This document shows, in pieces, positions 55,907 through 64,000 of a DNA stretch of 64,000 nt. Where the stretch lies: positions 1,023,502 through 1,087,501 of the forward strand of contig MU006220.1 in NCBI GenBank assembly GCA_010093685.1. Reading direction: 5' to 3'. The notes beneath the pieces are model-generated. The model did not search any database. It saw only the letters and a program-made list of their open reading frames with translations, and was not told where the DNA came from. The translations under genes and the position numbers were made by a program. The DNA comes from Ophiobolus disseminans. Its lineage: Eukaryota > Ascomycota > Dothideomycetes > Pleosporales > Phaeosphaeriaceae. The first letter of the stretch is position 1. Every line of letters begins with the position of its first letter.

Positions 55907-57107
55907 GATTGGAGTCGTGTGTTGTGTGTGTGGTGTGGTCGTTCTTTGTACGTTTGACTTGCAGTTGGTGTGGTATAGCCGTCGAGACGAATTGCAGTGG
56001 TCTACCAGATCTAAAGGAAGTGTGATATGGAAGAGATAACGTACTCGAGAAGTTTGCACTTATATTGCGAAGGTCCGACATTGTGGAGAAACGACTTACC
56101 TTCTTATATGCATACAACGCCATTTTGTCTTAGTTCAATGTTCTTTCAAGAAGTTAGCTCCGAAATTCAATTTGGAGTAATATGTCTCGCGTTGAGCTAC
56201 TGGTGTTTGCAGCCCTGACATATGATCCTTCAAGCACATTCGGAGCTCATACGACGTGTCAAATGACCTGAAACAAACGTCGGTGAGGCCGTAAGCACAG
56301 GAGTCGGGCGAGACTGTACGACGGACGCATGTCCTGTCATCTCGAATATCAATGGGGCGTAACACAAGATGAGAAGGTTTGAGAGACATATGTTTGAATT
56401 CGAGAAGCGATGGCCGCGGATGCCCGAATTTTGGTGTTCTCCATATCATCCGGAGTGTGGAGAAGCATGGGTACCTGACAATTGGATCAGGGGTCAGTGC
56501 TTCCTTGATTGGCCATGCGTGGGGACGTTTCCTGGTTCGAGGTATCCCTTCAATCTGTTTGCGACGACCGCGTGGGCGATCGCGATCTTGTGCTTCACAA
56601 TCTCGCTCAAAGCCCAGCTGCGAGTTACGGTCGAACCGCTTGAGCTGAACGGTAGTTGTGTGCATGGAGGGTGATGCGCGCATGACAATGTTGTTGCTCG
56701 GTGCTCCGAACGGTCAGTCTTTGTACGCGTTCGGAACATTGTGCACCTTGAATGGATTGGACTGGAGATGGCGGGGACTCATCATGGGCGAGATGATTTA
56801 GAGCCAGAGGGCTGCAGCAGAGCCTGGCATTGTTGGAGGAGGAGGAGGAAGGAGGAAAGCGAGCCCCAAAGCGCGCAAAACGCCAAGGCAGATGGGACGG
56901 GTTCCTGGCGGCTGAGTGGGAGCGATGACGCAGGTTCGACCCGTGATGTCGGACGCGCAACTTTTCACCTCATCCTTCACATCAACCTGCACAGTTCCCC
57001 GTCCGTTCAGGCCCCAATGCATGCAGTGCCTTGCACAGATCACCCTGCCTCGACGAGGTAGCCCACACAACCCCTAATCCCCGTTCGGCACCGCCTGCAG
57101 CCCCGCC
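55907..57107. other. Divergent intergenic region (DJ-1-like / MFS)
   Basis: About 1.2 kb. A 182-codon open frame (56135-56683, minus) and a 101-codon one (56369-56674, plus) overlap, and neither has a recognisable domain. A run of GGA codon-like repeats near 56840 gives simple sequence. Probably promoters of both flanking genes. Confidence 0.35.
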
Positions 57108-58867
57108 ATGCCCGGAAGACGGCCGCCCATCGACACGCGCAAGTCCTCGACGCTCCACTACCAGACCTTTCCCACAGCACCACCAAGGTCACGTGGCCGC
57201 CCGCTCTTCGCGCCTCCAGACGGCGACCACGGCAGCGGCGACGAGTCGGACGACCACCACCATGAGTCGCCCCTGCCCACGCGCCAGCTGGTCGTGCTTG
57301 CCGTCATTGCGCTTGCCGAGCAGACGGCGCTCAACTCCATCAGTCCGTACCTGCCGGAGATGACCAGGCACTTCCCAGAGGTCAAGGAGGGGCAGACGGG
57401 GCTCTACGTCGGCCTCATTGCGTCATCGTTTGCACTGGCGCAGTTCACGACAAACTTCTTCTGGGGCTGGCTGTCGGACAAGATCGGGAGGAAGCCCGTC
57501 ATCCTCCTCGGCACCTTCCTCACAATGTGCTGCTTCTTGGCGTTCGGCTTCTGCAGGACGCTGTGGCAGGCCGTCATGGTGCAGGCCATGATGGGGCTGG
57601 TCAACGGCAACTCGGGCGTTGTCTCAACCTGCTTGGGCGAGATCACAGACCGGAGCAACCAGTCGCGCGCATTCACCTACCTGCCGGTGGTATATGGCAT
57701 TGGCGGCATCACGGGCCCCATTGTTGGCGGCATGCTGGTCTTCTACAAGAACCCGCTGAACAAGAGCCAGCCCAATCCCTTTCCCTATCTGTTGCCAAAT
57801 CTATTCTCTGCTGTTGTACTCGCCGTTGACCTGGTAGTGTGCATGCTCTTCCTGGAGGAGAGTCTGGACGACGCGAATAACCTGCCACCACTGGGAAAGA
57901 GAATAGGCAGTCTTTTCACATGGATGTGGCAGTTCACGAGCTCGTCACGACCGACGTACGTACGGCGCCTGCTCGGCAACCACAAGAACAACGACTTGCG
58001 GCACATGGATGGCATAGAGGAGGATGACAACGAGGATGCTGCTTCAGAAGATTCTGCGCCCGCGCTATTCCCTCACACCAACGGCGAGGTGCTCACGAAG
58101 AAAGAGATACTCAACCGCGACACCGTCCTCCTGCTCGTCACGTACTTTATCTTCCAGCTCGCAAACATCTCGTACAACTCGCTATACCCCATATTTGCTG
58201 AAGAGCAGCCGCCAACCGGCCGCGGCTTGAAGCCCGAAGCTGTTGGACTGTCTCTGTCGTTTGCGGGAGCCATAACAATAGTCTTCCAGGTAGGCATATT
58301 CGGGAAACTTCGAGACAAGATGGGCAACAAGGTGGCATACAGGGTCAGCTTGGCATTGTTTGTCGCGGCCTTCATACTCATGCCATGGGTCGGATACAAG
58401 AAGAATGGAGCTGGTCTGCTGTGGTTCGAGCTTGGAGTAGTCCTGGTGATCAAGACCATCGCAGGCGTCGGTGGTTTGACGGCTGCTTTGCTCCTGGTAA
58501 GCTCACGATTGGAGCTGGCTTACAACTGCACATGCTAACACTGCCCTAGATCACCAACTCTGCGCCCAATCACAACGTCCTTGGCACGCTCAACGGCTTG
58601 GCACAGACTTTGTCGGCTGCGGGTCGTGCGGCTGGCCCTTTTGTCTCAGGGTCGCTATTCACGGCGGCTACCAAGATCCAACCCAAGGGAGAGGCACTAC
58701 CATTTGGTATCTTTGCTGGCATCTCGTTGTTGGGCTTCCTGATGAGCTTCGGCATCCGCGGCGAGGGGCTCGAAGCAGAGGGATGGAGCGATGACAGCGA
58801 AGAAGAAGATGAGGACGAAGAAGGGGGAGAGAGCTCGAGTGAGCAGGCTGGCCTGATACGGAAGTGA
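57108..58867 (+). CDS. Major facilitator superfamily transporter
   Basis: Two exons, 57108-58496 and 58550-58867, encode 568 aa with about 12 transmembrane segments. An N-terminal cytosolic stretch rich in Pro/His/Asp (about residues 1-60) precedes TM1 (LVVLAVIALAEQTALNSISP). The MFS motif A, GWLSDKIGRKPV, lies between TM2 and TM3. The motif-C-like GIGGITGPIVGG in TM5 suggests an H+ antiporter of the DHA1 type. A long acidic loop separates the two six-helix halves (EEDDNEDAASEDS), and the C-terminal tail is a Glu/Asp run (SDDSEEEDEDEEGG). It resembles the fungal group related to yeast YCR023C and plant ZIF-like carriers. Substrate unknown; it could be a membrane efflux pump or vacuolar carrier. 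Confidence 0.92.
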
Positions 58868-58909
58868 GTATTATACCAGAACGTGTAGCAAAAGGTATTG
58901 TGTCAATGG

Positions 58910-59323
58910 TCATTTGCATAGTTCATCATTTTTTTCGAGCGCGGCGCAGTAGATGTTTAGATTTTTATGGTATTCTGCGAAAGGTTGCGCCACATTCGTA
59001 TGTATGATATTGCGACACGATGTACATACATTGCTTATGAATAGAACGACGAGATCTTTAGATCGAGAAGGAGGGTATCTCCCCCTTAATGCCGGGGAGC
59101 CGATAGATCTAGAGTCAGCCTCGTTAAATAATTGAAAGCCCACTTTCCTGTTCCTACGCTTAGCTGACAACGGCACAATCTGGGCGCCCGCGGGAAAGGT
59201 CTTAGGCGAACCGAGATTGCTTGTAGACGCCCCCAAAGCAAAGACATCTTCGTGACTTGGCGGTGAGCCTTGAAAGCTGCCGCCGTAAGGGGGAAAAGGA
59301 CCAGGAAAATGCACTGCTGACAT
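58910..59323 (-). CDS. Hypothetical protein, 137 aa (uncertain)
   Basis: An open frame from ATG at 59323. The middle reads protein-like (SFQGSPPSHEDVFALGAS, GSPKTFPAGAQIVPLSAKRR), but no domain is recognised. It begins just past the converging MFS gene, and the frame is open further upstream without an ATG. It may be a real orphan gene or chance. No signal peptide or membrane segment. Confidence 0.3.
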   Translation of the reverse strand: MSAVHFPGPFPPYGGSFQGSPPSHEDVFALGASTSNLGSPKTFPAGAQIVPLSAKRRNRKVGFQLFNEADSRSIGSPALRGRYPPSRSKDLVVLFISNVCTSCRNIIHTNVAQPFAEYHKNLNIYCAALEKNDELCK

Positions 59324-60170
59324 GAGCGCTACCTGTGGCATCTGCACTCGATGCGCTACCCGTCGCGTTAACTGAGGGACCCCGGCTGCGGAATAATCAT
59401 CACGCCGATAAGCCTCGGGATGAGGGTGCGGAATTGGGGGCGGGGAAAACAACACCTCATCAACCTGAAGTGAGGCGAGATTCCCGCCGAACCCTCTCAA
59501 ATGCGTGGGCGGCTGCACGAACTGGTCGTGTGAGCAGACACTGCTTCTGCTCTGTATGCTACGCAGCCCTCAAGCCATTGGCATTCAGTCTATATCAATT
59601 GGTCTGGCGCGAGGCTGGCTGACAATGCTGTACCCAAGCCACAACTTAGACCCAGCGGGCCGTAGCGCACGCTCTTTGCTGAGCCAGCCCTCCATCGATA
59701 CCGTAGGATATGCACGTGTACAGCCAAGCAACCCGATAGGCATAACAGACCACGGTTCTGGATCACTGCTCAACCGCATTCGTTTCGCGCCACCAGAATT
59801 GCACTCAGCCCCGGGTGCGCCCGCAGGAGTGGGCGTAAAGCTTCTCTCAGCTTAGCTTTCAGCCGCGTTTGCTGAGTGGTGTTCGTCGTGAGCACAGGCG
59901 ACGGAACAGCCACAATGCGGTGCAATTGGGCCCTGGCGATGCTAGCGAATATGTGCTGGTCTGAAGAGTGCATGGGTCCAGCCCTAAAAAAGAACGCGCT
60001 TGAGCAGGCGTGGGGATAGGGCATCTTGTGTGCAACAGTTATGGCCCTCTGTTAAAATGCTGCATCCCCACCGAGGTGAGACGGGCTGGTTGCTACCTTT
60101 TTTGTGGTCGAACTCTGCGTAGCTTTCCAGTTCTACTCGACTGCATTCAACAACATGGGCTTCGCTTTCC
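59324..60170 (+). promoter_or_regulatory. Intergenic, LtrA gene promoter side
   Basis: About 850 bp with no supported ORF. The proximal part should contain the promoter and leader of the LtrA-family gene. Confidence 0.4.
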
Positions 60171-62526
60171 ATGGTCACAAGGTTTGTTGCATCTGAAGTT
60201 AGCCGGGCCATGCACTGACGTTTGACAGCGAGATGTGTACGCTACCAATCTCACAACCGAGCGATCGACGTTCAAACTGACATACCCACAGCGACAAGGA
60301 GAAGCACCTGAAGCGCCTGCACACAACCACGCCGTGGATCGAGTCTCCACTAGTGGGCGCTGACGTCAATTCCCTCGTCTTCTCGCAACGGCATGAAGCG
60401 AACAGCATTGAATTGTTTTTCGATCTGTTCTTCGTGGCCAACCTCGCAACCTTTACCGCATACCACTCGATTACCGACGGCGATTATCTTCTCGGATACA
60501 TTGGTTTCTTTGGCATTCTTTGGTCGACTTGGTTCCAGATCACACTTCACGATGTTCGCTTTGCACGAGACTCCCTCTACGAGCGCATATGCAAGACTGT
60601 GCAATTCATCTGCTTCGTTGGCTTGGCACTTGTGGGCTCGCAGTTCAACCCTTCGAGTCCCAAGGGAGACAATATTGTGCGTTTCGCGCGACATAAGTGC
60701 AAAGGGTACGGCTAACACCTTGTAGAACTTCCGAATTCTGTGTTACACCCTTGTGATATGCAGAGGGCTGCTAGCTATACAGTACATGGTTGTGCTTGTA
60801 AGATTACCGCCCTGAAGACGTTTTGCAGCCCACTAACGTGAATAGTTCTTCACATGGCGAGCGCGCTATGCGAAGCTATACCTGCCCCTCGGTCTTATGA
60901 TCATTGTCTACCTAGTCGGCATGGGTGCCTTTGGCGCTATGACACCAGCATTCAAAGGCGAGTCGAAGAACCACCGCCTCGTCTACCTCGTCTGGTACGC
61001 TGTTGCAGGCCTCGAGGCTGTCGCTGTCGTCACAATATCTTGCTGCTGGCGCATGCTGAGCTTCAAGAAGACGCATCTCATGGAGCGTATGAGTCTTCTT
61101 ACCATCATCGTCATTGGCGAGGGTGCCATCGGTGTAACGAAAACTGTGAGCAAGATCATGGGAAAGCATGGTCTCGATGTTGAGGGCTGCTTCTTGATCA
61201 TGTGCATCATCGTTATTCTGGTAAAGTGTCCTCTGCATACGGCAAAGCAATCTAGACTTGAATGCTGACTCTATCACAACAGGTATTCATCTGGGCGCTT
61301 TACTTGTGAGAAATACCCCATCTCTCACAGCTTGGGCAATAGACTAACTTAGAGTGTTTAGCGATAACTTCCCACATGGCCATTACGGAACAATTCGCCA
61401 ACAAATCTGGTCCCTTCTCCACTTCCCATTCCAGCTCGCCATTGTCGGTGTCGTAGAGGGCTCGCAACAACTTGCCCTAGCTCGCTACACGATCAAGAGC
61501 TTGTTCAAGGTCGAGAAAGACATCGCAAAGTTCTGCCAAACGGACAAACTAGATGGTGCAAAACTGCGAGATGCCCTATTCAAGGTGTTGGACTACTTCG
61601 AACTGGACAAGAAGCTCGAAACACTGTTTTGGTTCGAGGAGGCCGAGTCCTACATTTACAAAATCGGAAACTCGACTGGAATCTGTGCAGGTGGGAAAGC
61701 TGATGGATATCTGAGCGAAGACGGCTCATGGCCCGACGATATCCTCCACGTCAACTCTGCCATCTCAAACGGCCTCTACGTTGGCCTCGGCATGAAGCTC
61801 CCGGTCAACAAACTCGAAGAGTATGAGCCCCTCGCTATCGCTTTGAACAGCTGGCGACTCGTCTACATGTACTACTGGAGTTGTTTCTGCGCGCTGATGC
61901 TGTGCCTCATCATCTTCCTCTTCCTTATCCGCCGTCACAAAGCCGATCTATTCGACTTCACCTCCATCATCAGCCGCGTCCTCGTGCTTGGTGTTGGCGG
62001 CGCACTGCTAGGACTCATCGCCAACGAGGAGCGTTTGTACGGCGCACTCGCCACGCCGATGCTCCTGCCCATCTGCGTCATCCTCATGTTCCTCATCATG
62101 GTCACCGACAAGCTGAGCGCGCTATGGTGCAACTGGCGCCTGAAGAAGAGCGGACAGCCCTACGCGCTGGAGGTCGTTGAGCATGAGCATGAGCACGGCC
62201 ATGAAGATCATGCGCATGGCGAGGTACACGAACACGATGAACACGCGCCGCTAAAGGGTCACGGCCACCACGACTCGGTTAACCTGGAGGATGCACGCAA
62301 GTCGGCGCACTACTCCGTGTACACTGATACCACCCCGCTTTCGGCACACAGCACGGAGTATCACAACGGCCACCAGGGTGGGTATGCGATGGAGCCGCTC
62401 ATGAGCCCGCCGTTGATGAGTCCCCCTCTAATGAGCCCCCATCCGGCCACACCTGGGCTCGGTGCTAAACCTTCAGGCCCTGGAGGTTACATGCCTGTAT
62501 CTGGTGGACAAAATTACGGTGCTTGA
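60171..62526 (+). CDS. LtrA (low temperature requirement A) family membrane protein
   Basis: Six exons give 676 aa: 60171-60181 (11 nt), 60292-60676, 60726-60797, 60846-61220, 61283-61305 (23 nt) and 61362-62526. The conserved block WIESPLVGADVNSLVFSQRHEANSIELFFDLFFVANLATFT is the LtrA hallmark. Several hydrophobic helices follow, then IGEGAIGVTKTVSKI and, in the last exon, NGLYVGLGMKLPVN and two more helices. A His/Glu-rich segment (about residues 545-575, HEHEHGHEDHAHGEVHEHDE) could bind metal ions. A three-fold LMSPP repeat sits near the C-terminus. The family is polytopic and of unknown biochemical role. The first exon is inferred: ATG at 60171 is the start that splices in frame, whereas the ATG at 60155 does not. 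Confidence 0.85.
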
Positions 62527-63427
62527 AGAGGGACATGAATGCATGTTTCAATCTTGTGTGGCGTTCTGGTTTGGCTTGCGAGCTTACACATTAGCGAGGC
62601 GTTTTCTTGTGGGCACTTCATTTTATGATATCCGACCTACACACACACATACACAACCATCTTGTCAGATCTCGAATGCGTTGAATAGTAAGGCTTATTT
62701 ATGTTTTGTGTCAAGTTGGAATACTCTCTGCGATGAACCCAGTGTCTTCTGGTGACATGTCGTTACGGCTCCGAATAAAATGCAAAGAAATACCTTCTAC
62801 ATTCGAAGGCGTGCACAAATGGGTTGCAAGGCGTTGCTAAGAACGCGTTTCACTTACATCGTGAGTGTGACTGTGATACAAATTCACCAGTACCATAATC
62901 TGACGTTTCACTAGATGCTCGGGAGGGAAAATAAACGCTGCTGTCTTCGTTCGTTGCACCTGGAAAAGTGGGGCGACAGACCTCACCTTCCCTGGACCCT
63001 GAACTGCTCCTGCTCCACACCAGCAAAGGCAGGCGTGATGATGGCCAATTCCTGCTCGTGCAATCCTCGTTCCCCTCTGAAGCTCTCTCGACCATCTTCA
63101 CCGCATGCCAACTCTTCCGCTCGCCACGCAATGCTGCATTTGCTCGCTACTCACTGCAGCTAGTCCTTTCGCTTCACCCTCCTGTGACTGGTCAACTACT
63201 CTCAACTCTCGCGACAATCGAGACACTGGCCTCACTCAACGTCTTTAAGTCTAATCCCACGACTCCACCCTCGCAGTCGCTGAATAACATACCTCGCATC
63301 GCCTGAGGACAGTACTTCGGGCACCGTGCCGCTGTGCACCTCATCTGTCTGGTGGCTGTGAGTAGGATTAGTCAGACATATCATTGGAAGCAGCAGGCTG
63401 CTTAGCTTCAACGACAGTTAGCCAACC
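62527..63427 (+). promoter_or_regulatory. Intergenic, promoter of the ML-domain gene
   Basis: About 900 bp between two plus-strand genes. Open frames are below about 115 codons and lack coding character. It contains a short CA repeat near 62640. Confidence 0.4.
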
Positions 63428-64000
63428 ATGTTACACACACGGATATTTCGACCCTGCTTAGCATTCTGTCTCCCGCTATATCTCATCGCTGTCACTGCGG
63501 CCGCTGCAAAGAAGCCCGACTACGTGGTGGCTACAATCGATGGAAGGCAGTACCGAGTCAGGGATGACCGCCAGCCAGCGCTATACACTGCCGACTTTGG
63601 CGACTGTCGAGGAGGGAGTCTGATCAATGTTACTCGCTTCGATGCCGCGTACTACCGCGACAACATGACCGTATTATTCCATCTTGAAGGAGAAAGTGCT
63701 CTGCACAGGGAGGATATCATGATGTCCATTGGCGTCTATGCATACGGCGAGAGCCGCTTCGCGCTGACCTTCAACCCTTGCAGCGCCAACATCGACAGGT
63801 AAGTGGCGCCGTACTTACATGAGAATTGGACTGATAGTCGCAGCGCCTGTCCAGTCAAAGCTGGCGTCCCCATCGCCGCAGCGGGTATCATTCCTATCAA
63901 CCAAAACGACGTCGCTGGCATCCCCGATTTAGCTCTTTACATTCCAGACTTCGAGGGTCAGGCCATCCTGAGAATCTTCTCCAACTCAACACAACTCGAG
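63428..64000 (+). CDS. ML-like domain TRP/Flc-family membrane protein (5' part only)
   Basis: Partial gene: exon 1 is 63428-63798, and exon 2 starts at 63844 and runs off the window. The signal peptide (LAFCLPLYLIAVTAAAA) is followed by the ML-like lumenal domain of fungal TRP-type proteins. Features are ALYTADFGDCRGGSLINVTRFDAAYYRDNMTV with sequons, VYAYGESRFALTFNPC, and after the intron ACPVKAGVPI with paired Cys. Complete members (Flc1-3, Pkd2, spray) continue into about nine transmembrane helices and act in FAD or Ca2+ transport at ER/Golgi/vacuole and in cell-wall integrity. The transmembrane part lies outside the window, so the subgroup cannot be decided. Confidence 0.85.

Noticed and set aside
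56135..56683. 182-codon open frame on the minus strand between the DJ-1-like and MFS genes
   Set aside because: It is Arg-rich with no domain and overlaps an equally plausible 101-codon frame on the other strand.

Overview
The window is nuclear DNA of a filamentous ascomycete (Pezizomycotina). Genes are dense, introns are short (about 45-90 nt, GT-AG), and the families are typical of these fungi: DUF7514, BTB-like and 2EXR/F-box-like proteins, Zn2Cys6 regulators, and secreted esterases. A Dothideomycete, probably Pleosporales, fits best, but that placement rests on remembered protein resemblance and not on a search. Exon structures were built by hand from splice signals, reading frame and family conservation. 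Every complete model closes on a stop with an exact codon count.

Layout. 0-10 kb: cox11 (-) and a zf-HIT gene (+) share a short divergent promoter; then a BTB-like gene (-), a coiled-coil/2EXR-like gene (+) followed by its decayed tandem paralogue (+), and a zinc alcohol dehydrogenase (-). 10-20 kb: the MAPKKK ste11 (-), a DUF7514 gene (+), the clamp-loader subunit rfc5 (+) and a small glycine-rich hydrophilic protein (+). 20-31 kb: an Mrs2-type mitochondrial Mg2+ channel (-), divergent from a DUF1115-like gene (+), a second BTB-like gene (+), mob1 (-), a GH63-like glycosidase with micro-exons (-), and a small hypothetical gene. 31-38 kb: two polysaccharide-esterase genes, a tannase/feruloyl esterase (-) and a secreted SGNH/CE3-like esterase carrying a seven-motif FG-GAP propeller (+).

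38-51.7 kb is gene-poor. It holds only a Zn2Cys6 transcription factor (+) and a small secreted six-cysteine protein (-), separated by multi-kilobase spacers with inverted repeats and promoter-like motifs. 51.7-64 kb: amidophosphoribosyltransferase ade4 (-) with a duplicated C-terminal fragment, a degenerate tandem repeat, a secreted DJ-1-like protein (-), an MFS transporter (+), an LtrA-family membrane protein (+), and a TRP/Flc-like ML-domain protein (+) cut by the window edge.

Most genes are unrelated housekeeping or signalling genes, and I see no biosynthetic cluster, CRISPR-like or defence-like system. The most coherent functional pairing is the two adjacent esterases. The most unusual items are the esterase-propeller protein, the decaying tandem paralogue, the stop-free 531-nt intron of mob1, and the duplicated tail of ade4.
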